Shown here piece after piece: positions 1-6,596 of a DNA stretch of 10,633 nt. Position numbers and translations under genes: made by a program. The DNA is taken from the NCBI GenBank assembly GCA_027058255.1, contig JALUTE010000318.1, positions 1 through 10,633 of the forward strand, given 5' to 3'. The notes beneath the pieces were generated by a model. It saw only the letters and a list, made by a program, of their open reading frames with translations, searched no databases and had not been told where the DNA came from. Position 1 is the first letter of the stretch. Each line of letters starts with the position of its first letter. This stretch comes from Methyloligella sp. (GTDB taxonomy: Bacteria; Pseudomonadota; Alphaproteobacteria; Rhizobiales; JALUTE01).

Positions 1-50
1 TCCCTGCTTCCTGCTCCCCGCTCTCTGTGCCCCGCTCCCTGTGCCGTGCT
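1..50. repeat. Pyrimidine-rich short tandem repeat
   Basis: The first 50 bases are C/T-rich and low in complexity. Two 15-nt units, CCCCGCTCTCTGTGC (16-30) and CCCCGCTCCCTGTGC (30-44), differ at one base and recur with a 14-nt period. Similar CTGCT/CTGTG fragments lie on both sides. The stretch is upstream of the export-protein gene and does not look coding. Its role is unknown; it may simply be slippage-prone sequence, and the array could continue to the left of the window. Confidence 0.45.
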
Positions 51-116
51 TCACCTCGCCTGCCGGGGCGCCGTGGCCCGCCTGCGCTTCACATCCGCAC
101 GCCCACTCAGCCTTTC

Positions 117-124
117 TTAACCAT
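117..124 (+). promoter_or_regulatory. Possible CtrA half-site (TTAACCAT)
   Basis: TTAACCAT lies 25 bp before the chosen start of the export lipoprotein gene, in a locally AT-richer patch. It matches the half-site reported for the alphaproteobacterial cell-cycle regulator CtrA. An 8-mer can occur by chance, and no second TTAA half-site at the usual 7-bp spacing is present, so this is only a candidate. A related but imperfect GCCTTTCGTTAAC sequence occurs near 2159, before the phosphotransferase gene. Confidence 0.25.
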
Positions 125-137
125 GTTCGGCGATATC

Positions 138-142
138 AGGAG
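138..142 (+). promoter_or_regulatory. Ribosome binding site deciding the start at 150
   Basis: AGGAG is followed by a 7-nt spacer and the ATG at 150, which is close to the ideal Shine-Dalgarno layout. The competing ATG at 192 has only AAGGA at about 9 nt (178-182). The ATG at 183 has no usable spacing, and the one at 27 has no clear site. This is why the gene is started at 150. Confidence 0.55.
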
Positions 143-149
143 ACCGGCG

Positions 150-851
150 ATGTTCCCCCTCCGGGCATCCAGGCTTCAAGGAATGGCAGCCATGCGTGCG
201 CGTCTCGATTGTCTCCGTCCCCCGATCCTGCTGCTCGCCCTCGCGCTCCTGCTCGGCGGGTGCGCGCGCGGCCCCCTGCCCGCGGGCGGCCCGCCCATGG
301 CCTCCGCAACGCCAATGCCGGCACCCCCAGCCTCGGCCGCCCCGCCTGCGCCCCGGCTCACCCTGGCCTCGGCCACCGACGCCCCGCGCAAGACGCCCTA
401 CACCCTCGCCGGCGGCGACCGGATTCGCGTTTTCGTCTATGGCCAGCCCTCCCTCTCCCGCATCTATGCCGTGGACAGCGCCGGCTTCATCTCCATGCCC
501 CTCATCGGCCCCCTCAATGTCCGGGGGCTGACCACCTATGATCTGGAGATCATGCTGGCGGCGCGCCTCGGGGCCAAATATGTCCGCGATCCCAAGGTGT
601 CGGTGGAGATTGCCGCCTATCGGCCGTTCTTCATCCTGGGCGAGGTGCGCAATCCCGGCCAATATCCTTATGTGCCCGGCATGACCGTGCGCACAGCGGT
701 GGCGATTGCGGGAGGATACAGCCCGCGCGCCAATGAACGGAAAGTTCAGATAACGCGGCCTATAAATGGCACGAACCATGTGAGCATGGTTCCCTCGACC
801 TATGCGGTCTGGCCAGGCGACACGATCTACGTCCCCGAGCGCTTTTTCTGA
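150..851 (+). CDS. Polysaccharide export outer-membrane lipoprotein (Wza/GumB type)
   Basis: This is a predicted outer-membrane export lipoprotein of the Poly_export/SLBB family, the pore component through which exopolysaccharide or capsule leaves the cell. From the ATG at 150 it has 233 residues. A hydrophobic stretch ends in the lipobox LLGGC, with Cys38 as the predicted acylated residue. A Pro/Ala-rich linker (about 40-80) follows, then the Poly_export domain (about 84-154, from YTLAGGDRIRV to DPKVSVEI). An SLBB-like segment contains GEVRNPGQY (164-172), and the protein ends at WPGDTIYVPERFF. The short length resembles Xanthomonas GumB rather than the longer E. coli Wza. If the ATG at 192 is used, the signal peptide is a more usual 23 residues before the cysteine. 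The gene heads a block of polysaccharide genes, with the GT4 gene 47 bp downstream. No Wzc/GumC partner is adjacent. The family is secure; the exact polymer is unknown. Confidence 0.9.
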   Translation: MFPLRASRLQGMAAMRARLDCLRPPILLLALALLLGGCARGPLPAGGPPMASATPMPAPPASAAPPAPRLTLASATDAPRKTPYTLAGGDRIRVFVYGQPSLSRIYAVDSAGFISMPLIGPLNVRGLTTYDLEIMLAARLGAKYVRDPKVSVEIAAYRPFFILGEVRNPGQYPYVPGMTVRTAVAIAGGYSPRANERKVQITRPINGTNHVSMVPSTYAVWPGDTIYVPERFF

Positions 852-898
852 ACCCCCCGCGCTCGCGGCAGCCCGATCGGGCGCGATGGACCGGCCGC

Positions 899-2122
899 AT
901 GACGGGCTGGAACCGGAACGGGCTTGGTCCATTGCACGAGCAGCTCTCCATTCTCCACTGCCTGCGCGCACCCGTGGGAGGGCTCTTCCGCCATGTGCGC
1001 GATCTCGCCCTCGAGCAGGCGCGGCGGGGACATGCGGTCGGGATCGTCTGCGACAGCACCACCGGCGGGCCCGAGGCCGCGGCCCATCTCGATGCGCTCG
1101 CCCCCTCCCTCGCCCTCGGCGTGCGCCGGCTTCCCATGGGCCGGCAGATCGACCCGCGCGATATCGCCGTCACCCTCGCCGTCCAGCGCCATTGCCGGCA
1201 TGTCGGCGCGAGCATTCTTCATGGCCATGGCGCCAAGGGCGGGGCCTATGCGCGCCTCGCCGCCGCGGCCCTCAGGCGGCGCACGGGGGGCGGCACGCCG
1301 CTCGCGCTCTACACACCCCATGGCGGCAGCCTGCATTACGATCCCGCCTCGCTCGCCGGCCGTCTCTTCCTCGGCCTGGAGCGCCGCCTCTTGCGCTTCA
1401 CCGATGGCCTGGCCTTCGAGAGCGCCTTTTCCGCAGGCCGCTACCGGGCCCGGGTCGGAACGCCCGCCTGCCCGGTCCGCATCGCGCCCAACGGCCTGGG
1501 ACCCGCCGACTTCACGGCCCACGCCCCCGGACCCGAGGCGGCGGATTTCCTGTTCATCGGCGAGTTGCGCCGCCTCAAGGGTGTCGATGTGCTCCTGCAT
1601 GCCCTTGCCCACCTTGCGCAGGAGGGCCGGCGCACCACGACCATCATCGTCGGTGAGGGACCGGACCGGCAGCGATTCGAGCGCCTCGCAGCCGATCTTG
1701 GCCTCGAGCCCTCGGTGCATTTCGCAGGCGCCATGCCCGCATCGCGCGCCTTCGCGCTTGCCCGCTGCCTGGTCGTCCCCTCGCGGGCCGAATCCTTCCC
1801 CTATATCGTGCTCGAAGGCGCTGCGGCCGCAATCCCGATGATCCTGACCGATGTGGGCGGGATTCCCGAGATCACGGCCGGCACGCCCGTGCCCCTTCTG
1901 CCGCCCGGCGATGCGCGCGCGCTCGCAGCGCGCCTTGCGGCCTTTCTCGACCAACCCGCCACCTTCCGGGCCGAAAGCGATGCGCTGCGTGCCGAGGTCC
2001 GGGCAAAGTTCACCATAGAGCGCATGGCGGATGCCATTCTCGACCTCTACGCCGCCGCAAGGCGCGCCCGCAGACGCTCCGCCGCCGCCGCCACGGCCGG
2101 CCCCACGCCAGCCAAGGGGTGA
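899..2122 (+). CDS. GT4-family glycosyltransferase
   Basis: This is a 407-residue GT-B-fold retaining glycosyltransferase, predicted to add a sugar from a nucleotide-sugar donor to the growing lipid-linked repeat unit at the cytoplasmic face of the membrane. The N-terminal half has the acceptor-side Rossmann domain, with APVGGLFRHVRDLA (24-37) and the HGHGAKGG loop (108-115) typical of this group. The C-terminal donor domain includes FIGELRRLKGVDVLL (219-233), VGEGPDRQ (251-258) and the EX7E motif, E298 and E306 in ESFPYIVLEG. DVGGIPEI (318-325) follows. The tail after residue 386 is Arg/Ala-rich and probably disordered. The ATG at 899 has only a weak upstream purine run (GATGGA, 885-890). 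It follows the export gene by 47 bp, so co-transcription is likely. Donor and linkage cannot be read from the sequence. Confidence 0.88.
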   Translation: MTGWNRNGLGPLHEQLSILHCLRAPVGGLFRHVRDLALEQARRGHAVGIVCDSTTGGPEAAAHLDALAPSLALGVRRLPMGRQIDPRDIAVTLAVQRHCRHVGASILHGHGAKGGAYARLAAAALRRRTGGGTPLALYTPHGGSLHYDPASLAGRLFLGLERRLLRFTDGLAFESAFSAGRYRARVGTPACPVRIAPNGLGPADFTAHAPGPEAADFLFIGELRRLKGVDVLLHALAHLAQEGRRTTTIIVGEGPDRQRFERLAADLGLEPSVHFAGAMPASRAFALARCLVVPSRAESFPYIVLEGAAAAIPMILTDVGGIPEITAGTPVPLLPPGDARALAARLAAFLDQPATFRAESDALRAEVRAKFTIERMADAILDLYAAARRARRRSAAAATAGPTPAKG

Positions 2123-2184
2123 GGTAGGCTGGCACGCCCCGCAACCGCCGCTTCACGCGCCTTTCGTTAACGGCCATGCAATTC

Positions 2185-2200
2185 TGGCACGCTTGATGCT
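2185..2200 (+). promoter_or_regulatory. Sigma-54 (RpoN) -24/-12 promoter
   Basis: TGGCACG (2185-2191), a 4-nt spacer and ATGCT (2196-2200) match the RpoN consensus TGGCACR-N4-TTGCW at all specified positions except one (A for T at 2196). The invariant GG (2186-2187) and GC (2198-2199) have the required 10-nt spacing. Transcription would begin near 2210-2212, about 35 nt before the ATG of the phosphotransferase gene. No enhancer-binding-protein site can be named by eye. If real, initiation of polysaccharide assembly depends on a sigma-54 activator. Confidence 0.65.
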
Positions 2201-2244
2201 TCTCACACCCCGAGTGACCACACCGTCATGAGGGGTTGTGACCA

Positions 2245-3798
2245 ATGTCCGAGTACGACGCGCTTATGCGCGCGAGACGTGCATCCATCGAGCAGGCAGG
2301 CCCGGCTGCGGCCACCAGCGGGCGCAGGGGCGGCGCCGCACCGGCGGCGCCTCCCTGCCTCGATACGGTCGGCGCCGAGACGCGCGCCGCCCCCATCTCG
2401 CCCGTGATCCTGAGCGGCCTCGTGCGCTTCTTCGAGGCGGCCGCCATCACGCTCCTCGGCGTCGTCATCGCCTTTCTCTATGTGGCGCCTGCCGAGCGCC
2501 CGTCGGACCTTCATTACATCCTCGCCGCACTCTCGGGCGGCCTTGCCTCCGCCATCGCCTTCCAGGCGTTCGATCTCTATGGAACGGCCGCGTTCTCGGA
2601 TGTCTGGCGCCGGGTCCCGCGCCTTTGGCTGGCGTGGACCGCCGTGGCGGCGCTCCTCGTGGCCATCGCCTTCTTCGTCAAGATCGGCCCGCAATATTCC
2701 CGCGTCTGGTTCGCGCTCTGGTATGTGGCGGTCCTGGTCGGACTGACCGGCGCACGCATCGCGCTTTCGATCGCCGTGCGCCACTGGGCCCGCCAGGGCC
2801 GGCTCGGCCGGCGCGCCGTCGTCTTCGGCGCCGGCCGGGAGGGGGAGGCGCTCATCGCCGCGCTCGAGAACGAGCCCCACAGCGACGTTCAGATTTGCGG
2901 CGTCTTCGACGACCGGGCCGAGGGCCGGGTCCCCGCCACCATCGCCGGCCATCCGCGCCTCGGCAATATCGACGCCCTGCTCGAGGTCTGCCGCAAGAGC
3001 CGCATCGACCTTCTCATCGTCTCTCTGCCCATCACGGCCGAGACGCGCCTACTGCAGATCCTCAAGAGGCTCTGGGTCCTGCCGGTGGACATTCGCCTGT
3101 CCGCCTATACGAGCAAGCTGCGCTTTCGCCCGCGCGCCTATTCCTATATCGGCAATGTCCCCTTCATCGATCTTGCCGACAAGCCGATCGCCGACTGGGA
3201 CCGCGTGCTGAAATGGCTGTTCGACAAGACCGTCGGCTCCCTTGCGCTCCTCCTCGCCGCGCCCGTCATGGCGGCCATCGCCATCGCCATCAAGCTCGAC
3301 AGCCGCGGCCCGGTGCTCTTTCGCCAGAAGCGCCTCGGCTTCAACAATGAGGTGATCGAGGTCTACAAGTTCCGCTCCATGTATGTGGACAAGACCGATG
3401 CCGACGCCGCGCGGCTGGTGACGCGGGACGATCCGCGGGTCACGCGCGTCGGCCGCTTCATCCGCAAGACGAGCCTCGACGAGCTGCCCCAGCTCTTCAA
3501 TGTGCTCAAGGGCGACCTCTCCCTCGTCGGCCCGCGCCCGCACGCCCTCAAGGCCAAGGCCGCCAACCAGCTCTATCACGACGTGGTGGACGGCTATTTC
3601 GCGCGCCACAGGGTCAAGCCCGGCATCACCGGCTGGGCCCAGGTCAATGGCTGGCGCGGCGAGACCGACACGGAGGAGAAGCTGCGCAAGCGCGTGGAGC
3701 ACGACCTCTACTACATCGAGAACTGGTCGGTCTTCCTGGACCTCTACATTCTCCTGAAGACGCCGTTTGCGCTCTTCTCCAGCGAGAACGCCTACTAG
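2245..3798 (+). CDS. Undecaprenyl-phosphate hexose-1-phosphate transferase (WcaJ/PssY type)
   Basis: This integral membrane enzyme is predicted to transfer a hexose-1-phosphate, commonly glucose-1-P, from its UDP-sugar to undecaprenyl phosphate, the first step of repeat-unit assembly. The 517 residues comprise a variable polar N-terminus (1-52) and about four hydrophobic segments (roughly 55-80, 90-108, 127-146, 154-176). A Rossmann-like CoA_binding_3 domain follows, with VVFGAGREGE (192-201). The C-terminal catalytic Bac_transf domain runs from about 319 and includes a hydrophobic segment at 328-350. Its conserved features are PVLFRQKRLGFNN (356-368), YKFRSMY (374-380), KTSLDELPQLFNVLKGD (408-424), SLVGPRPH (426-433) and KPGITGWAQVNGWRGE (458-473). 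It ends in NAY as WcaJ-like proteins do. GAGGGG (2230-2235) supports the ATG at 2245. A sigma-54 promoter precedes it, and the polymerase gene follows by 17 bp. Glucose as the sugar is inferred from the family. Confidence 0.93.
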   Translation: MSEYDALMRARRASIEQAGPAAATSGRRGGAAPAAPPCLDTVGAETRAAPISPVILSGLVRFFEAAAITLLGVVIAFLYVAPAERPSDLHYILAALSGGLASAIAFQAFDLYGTAAFSDVWRRVPRLWLAWTAVAALLVAIAFFVKIGPQYSRVWFALWYVAVLVGLTGARIALSIAVRHWARQGRLGRRAVVFGAGREGEALIAALENEPHSDVQICGVFDDRAEGRVPATIAGHPRLGNIDALLEVCRKSRIDLLIVSLPITAETRLLQILKRLWVLPVDIRLSAYTSKLRFRPRAYSYIGNVPFIDLADKPIADWDRVLKWLFDKTVGSLALLLAAPVMAAIAIAIKLDSRGPVLFRQKRLGFNNEVIEVYKFRSMYVDKTDADAARLVTRDDPRVTRVGRFIRKTSLDELPQLFNVLKGDLSLVGPRPHALKAKAANQLYHDVVDGYFARHRVKPGITGWAQVNGWRGETDTEEKLRKRVEHDLYYIENWSVFLDLYILLKTPFALFSSENAY

Positions 3799-3815
3799 AC
3801 GGCGGCCGGCGGCCC

Positions 3816-5153
3816 ATGGCAACGCACACCCACATGAGCCCCCCGGCCGCGGCCGCCGTGCCAGCCGCTCCGCTCCTCGGCGGGCGGAGCATCGCCCATT
3901 GGCTCGCGCTCGGCCTCGTGTGGCTGACCATCGCATCGGGGGCGGTCGTATTCTCCGAGCCCGCCCCCTTCGACGTGCTCATGATCGGGCTCGTCCTGCT
4001 CCTGCCCCTGATGCGCCTTGCCCGCTTCACGCCGGGCCTCATCGCCATGCTGGGCCTCTGGCTCGTCGTGGCGGCCGCCGGGCTTGCGGCGTCCACCGCC
4101 TCCCTCGACATGGCCGCCTCCATCCGCCACACCCTCATCACCCTCTATCTGTCGCTCGCTGGCATCACCATCGCCGCTTTCGTTGCCCAGGCGCCTTTGC
4201 GCCACACGCGCCTCATCCTCTCTGCCACGCTGGGTGCCGCCCTCATCGCGACGGCCGCGGCGGCGGCCGGATATTTCGGCCTCGCCCCCGGCGGGCTCGA
4301 GGACATTCTCACAGTCTATGGCCGCGCCCGCGGCACCTTCAAGGACCCCAACGTGTTCGGGCCCTTTCTCGTTCCGGCCCTGCTCTATGCGATTCATCTG
4401 TGGACGGCGCGCCGCGCCCTTGCCTCGCCCCTGCGTCTTGCCGTCATCCTTCTGCTCGCCCTCGGCATCCTGATCAGCTTCTCGCGGGGAGCATGGGCCA
4501 ACATGGCGATCGCCATGGCGGTTTACGGCTATCTGCGCTTCGTGACGGCCCGTACGCACCGGCTGCGGCTGAAACTCTTCCTGCTGGCCTTCTTCGGTGC
4601 CATCGCCCTGGGCCTCACCCTGCTTGCCGCGCTCCAGTCCGACACCATCCGCACCCTGATTGCCGAGCGGGCGGCCCTCACCCAGAGCTACGACACCGGC
4701 CCCGAGGGCCGCTTCGGCGGCCAGCGCAAGGCCCTCTCCCTCATCGTCGAGAAACCCCTCGGCATCGGCGCGCTCCAGTTCTCCGGCCGCTATCACAGCG
4801 AGGACGTGCACAATGTCTACCTGTCCATGTTCCTGAATGCCGGCTGGATCGGCGGCTTCCTCTACGTGCTGATCATGGCCGCGACCCTCTGGCTCGGCCT
4901 TGCCCATGCCTTCCGCCGAGCGCCGACCCAGGGCCTCTTCCTCGTCGCCTACGCCGCCTTTGCCGCCACCGCTCTCGAAGGGCTCCTGATCGACACCGAC
5001 CATTGGCGCCATGGCTGGGTGCTCCTGGGCCTTGTGTGGGGCCTCATCGCCGCGCATGGGAGGGGAGGGGCAGGGGCGGCCGTGCGCGCCGCAGCTACCG
5101 GCGCAACCAGTCCCGCACCATGGCATAGACCATCGGCCCCACCAGCAGGATGA
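3816..5153 (+). CDS. O-antigen ligase / Wzy polymerase family membrane protein
   Basis: This is a 445-residue polytopic inner-membrane protein of the Wzy_C superfamily, predicted to polymerise lipid-linked repeat units or ligate the finished glycan on the periplasmic side. About ten to twelve hydrophobic segments are visible between residues 27 and 411. Family-like motifs are GTFKDPNVFGPFLV (173-186), SFSRGAWANM (221-230), and the long periplasmic loop ending in EKPLGIGALQF (312-322) and EDVHNVYLSMFLNAGWIGG (329-347), with His332 in the conserved position. Because it directly follows the initiating transferase, Wzy-type polymerisation is the more likely role, but sequence alone does not separate Wzy from ligases. 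The Shine-Dalgarno is weak, and an ATG at 3834 is an alternative start. The last 30 or so residues are low-complexity Gly/Ala/Pro, and their codons overlap the convergent AbrB-family gene by 59 bp. Confidence 0.85.
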   Translation: MATHTHMSPPAAAAVPAAPLLGGRSIAHWLALGLVWLTIASGAVVFSEPAPFDVLMIGLVLLLPLMRLARFTPGLIAMLGLWLVVAAAGLAASTASLDMAASIRHTLITLYLSLAGITIAAFVAQAPLRHTRLILSATLGAALIATAAAAAGYFGLAPGGLEDILTVYGRARGTFKDPNVFGPFLVPALLYAIHLWTARRALASPLRLAVILLLALGILISFSRGAWANMAIAMAVYGYLRFVTARTHRLRLKLFLLAFFGAIALGLTLLAALQSDTIRTLIAERAALTQSYDTGPEGRFGGQRKALSLIVEKPLGIGALQFSGRYHSEDVHNVYLSMFLNAGWIGGFLYVLIMAATLWLGLAHAFRRAPTQGLFLVAYAAFAATALEGLLIDTDHWRHGWVLLGLVWGLIAAHGRGGAGAAVRAAATGATSPAPWHRPSAPPAG

Positions 5154-6231
5154 CGAGAATCCGCGCCAGGTGCAGCGTTGCGACGAAGCCCACATCGAGG
5201 CCAAGCGCCAGTGCCAGGAGGCTCATCTCCGCAAGCCCGCCCGGCGCGAAGGCGAGCGTTCCGGTGAGGAAAGGCAGCCCCAGCGCGGAGGCGAGAAACG
5301 CCGCGCAGAGCACCGTGATGACCAGCATCAGCGCCACATGGCCGAGCGCGTGGATGAGGGCCGTGCGCAGCATGGCCGGTCCCTCGCCGCGAAAGCGGAT
5401 GCCCACCGTCGAGCCCAGCACGATCTGTGCCATGATCACCAGCTCATAGGGCAGCGGCCCGAGGCCGAGCCCGGAGAGCTGCAGCCCCGCGCTCGCCAGC
5501 ATCGGCCCGATGATGGTGCCGCCCGGCAGCCGGCTCGCCCGCCCGACGATCCAGCCCGAGAGCCCCGCGAGCACGAACCAGCCCATCTGCGCCGGCGGCA
5601 AGTCGAAAAGGCCGTTCACAGGCGGTGCGCGCACCACCTCCACATGGGCGAGCGCCTGGACGAGAAAGGGCAACACCGCCGCCACCAGCGCCAGGCGGAA
5701 AGCGTGAGCAAGGGAGACCCGGCGCACATCGACGCCCGAATCCTCGGCGAACGCCGTCATGGTGTAGAGCCCGCCCGGCAAGGCAGCGAAGAACGCCTCC
5801 TCCCGGCTGAAACGCCCGACCCGTCGATAGTAGAGCGCGCCCAGAGCGCTGGTGACGGTGACATAGACCGGGAGGAGGGCGACGCCTGCGCCGAGCGCAC
5901 CGAGATGGGTGAGCAGGCCCGGCGTGATGGTGAGCCCGAGGAGAACGCCGAGGGTGGCCCGCATGGGCTGCACAATCAGCGGGCCGGGCTGCCCGACTGG
6001 AAGCCCGGCCATCGCCGCCGCCATGCTGGCGCCGATGGCGCCGAGCATGTAGGGCACCGGAATGGAGAGCGCATCGGCGGCGAGCCCCCCGGCCGTCGCG
6101 ATCGCCAGCACGAGCGCCACGCGGCGGGCGTGCCCAGCCGGGTCGGCCGCGAGCCCTGCCGGCCGCGCACCGTCGCTCTCACCATTGTGCTCGGCCTCGC
6201 CCCCATCGCTCGCCGGCTGCCGCCCGGCCAT
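5095..6231 (-). CDS. AbrB-family integral membrane protein (AbrB duplication family)
   Basis: This is a 378-residue membrane protein of the AbrB/'putative ammonia monooxygenase' family (Pfam AmoA/AbrB_dup). That name is historical; these proteins are transporter-like and of unproven substrate. After a hydrophilic N-terminus (1-36) there are about ten hydrophobic segments. The internal duplication that defines the family is visible. IPVPYMLGAIGASM (57-70) parallels LPGGTIIGPMLASAG (235-249), and FFAALPGGLYTMTAFAEDSGVDV (147-169) parallels TLAFAPGGLAEMSLLALALGLDV (325-347), each followed by a similar Arg-containing helix. The ATG at 6231 has a G-rich run (GGGGGGCGG) just upstream. In-frame GTG codons near 6122 would drop the polar N-terminus. 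It is transcribed alone, convergent with the polysaccharide block and divergent from the NYN gene. Function in this organism is unknown. Confidence 0.85.
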   Translation of the reverse strand: MAGRQPASDGGEAEHNGESDGARPAGLAADPAGHARRVALVLAIATAGGLAADALSIPVPYMLGAIGASMAAAMAGLPVGQPGPLIVQPMRATLGVLLGLTITPGLLTHLGALGAGVALLPVYVTVTSALGALYYRRVGRFSREEAFFAALPGGLYTMTAFAEDSGVDVRRVSLAHAFRLALVAAVLPFLVQALAHVEVVRAPPVNGLFDLPPAQMGWFVLAGLSGWIVGRASRLPGGTIIGPMLASAGLQLSGLGLGPLPYELVIMAQIVLGSTVGIRFRGEGPAMLRTALIHALGHVALMLVITVLCAAFLASALGLPFLTGTLAFAPGGLAEMSLLALALGLDVGFVATLHLARILVILLVGPMVYAMVRDWLRR

Positions 6232-6443
6232 GGCCGCCCCCCGTCTTCGCGTCCTGCGCCATCACGCGCCCATGGCCCATTATGGCCCATCGCCTCCTGC
6301 CGGTCGCCTTCGACCATCGGCGCGCATGGCAATGCCGGCACCATCACCGGGCCGATTCCGGCAAGCGCCGTGAGAGCGTCACCTCGGCCATCCATGCGCA
6401 ACTCTTTTTCGGCTTCGCAGGTCACCCTTGACGAGCCACCGGG

Positions 6444-6487
6444 AATCCGGCGGGCAGGTGCACGAGACAGCACCTGCCTGCCGGATT
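6444..6487. repeat. 18-bp-stem inverted repeat
   Basis: The arm AATCCGGCGGGCAGGTGC (6444-6461) pairs with GCACCTGCCTGCCGGATT (6470-6487) over 18 positions, with one G.T wobble (6452/6479) and an 8-nt loop, ACGAGACA. The stem is too long and regular to be chance. It is not followed by a T-tract, so it is not a standard intrinsic terminator on the + strand. Its right foot overlaps the -35 box of the promoter that faces the NYN gene. It could be an operator, a REP-like element or a transposon-end remnant; the sequence alone does not decide. Confidence 0.8.
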
Positions 6488-6515
6488 TGAAATCCATCGG
6501 GTGAATGCCTATTAT
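6487..6515 (+). promoter_or_regulatory. Sigma-70-type promoter for the NYN gene
   Basis: TTGAAA (6487-6492) and TATTAT (6510-6515) are separated by exactly 17 nt, a near-consensus housekeeping promoter and the best one seen in this window. Transcription should start near 6521-6523, giving a 75-nt leader before the ATG at 6597. The -35 box begins on the last base of the 18-bp inverted repeat, so anything binding or extruding that palindrome would affect the promoter. Confidence 0.6.
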
Positions 6516-6528
6516 TGGGGTGTTCCAC

Positions 6529-6549
6529 CCTTTCCCTATACGGGGAAGG
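6529..6549 (+). ncRNA. First leader hairpin of the NYN transcript
   Basis: CCTTTCCC (6529-6536) pairs with GGGGAAGG (6542-6549), including one T.G wobble, around a 5-nt loop TATAC. It starts a few nucleotides after the predicted transcription start and stops 1 nt before the terminator-type hairpin. Its 5' arm can instead contribute to GGGTG/CACCC (6518-6522 with 6526-6530), so two structures compete. It is either the 5' domain of a short RNA or part of an attenuator. No known RNA family was recognised. Confidence 0.45.
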
Positions 6550-6550
6550 C

Positions 6551-6582
6551 CCCCGCGGGTTTCGACTCGCGGGGTTTGTTTT
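6551..6582 (+). terminator. Intrinsic terminator in the NYN leader
   Basis: CCCCGCGGGT (6551-6560) and ACTCGCGGGG (6565-6574) form a 10-bp stem with one G.T wobble and a TTCG tetraloop (6561-6564). The stem is followed directly by TTTGTTTT (6575-6582). This is a strong Rho-independent terminator pattern. It ends 14 nt before the NYN start codon and lies downstream of the predicted promoter. It therefore either ends a small RNA of about 60 nt or acts as a transcriptional attenuator for the NYN gene. Confidence 0.7.
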
Positions 6583-6596
6583 GCTAGAAGCTCTCT

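Larger units (their letters stand above)
6232..6596. other. Divergent intergenic region between the AbrB-family and NYN genes
   Basis: This is 365 bp without a credible gene. The left 210 bp are GC-rich and contain only a small tandem duplication, ATGGCCCATT/ATGGCCCATC (6272-6291), and a T5 run (6404-6408). No convincing promoter for the AbrB-family gene was found. The right 150 bp hold a long palindrome, a sigma-70-like promoter and two hairpins, listed separately. Base composition falls from GC-rich to mixed from about 6485 onward, matching the lower GC of the NYN gene. Confidence 0.7.

Noticed and set aside
761..792. TATAAA (761-766) and the GAACCATG/CATGGTTC hairpin (773-792) near the 3' end of the export gene as an internal promoter or regulator
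   Set aside because: No acceptable -35 box lies at 16-18 nt, the hairpin has no T-tract, and the segment lies within conserved coding sequence.
2107..2133. GCCAGCC/GGCTGGC hairpin over the stop codon of the GT4 gene as a terminator
   Set aside because: A 7-bp stem with a 13-nt loop and no T-tract is too weak to call.
2204..2239. CACACCCC pairing with GGGGTTGTG to hide the Shine-Dalgarno of the phosphotransferase gene
   Set aside because: The pairing needs a bulge, and most of the upstream arm would precede the start predicted from the sigma-54 promoter, so it would not be in the RNA.
3795..5204. A 469-codon - strand open frame opposite the polymerase gene, plus similar antisense frames at 117-971, 827-1954, 2203-2952 and 3049-3936
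   Set aside because: All are Gly/Arg/Glu-rich shadows opposite genes with recognisable families, and none shows a motif.
6428..6456. TTGACG (6428-6433) as a -35 box for a transcript beginning with the long palindrome
   Set aside because: The sequence at -10 spacing (CGGGCA) does not resemble a -10 box.
6550..6575. GGGTTTCGACTC resembles a tRNA T-arm, which could suggest a tRNA or an attachment site
   Set aside because: No acceptor, D or anticodon arms are present, and the stem-loop plus T-tract is better explained as a terminator. There is no integrase gene in the window.
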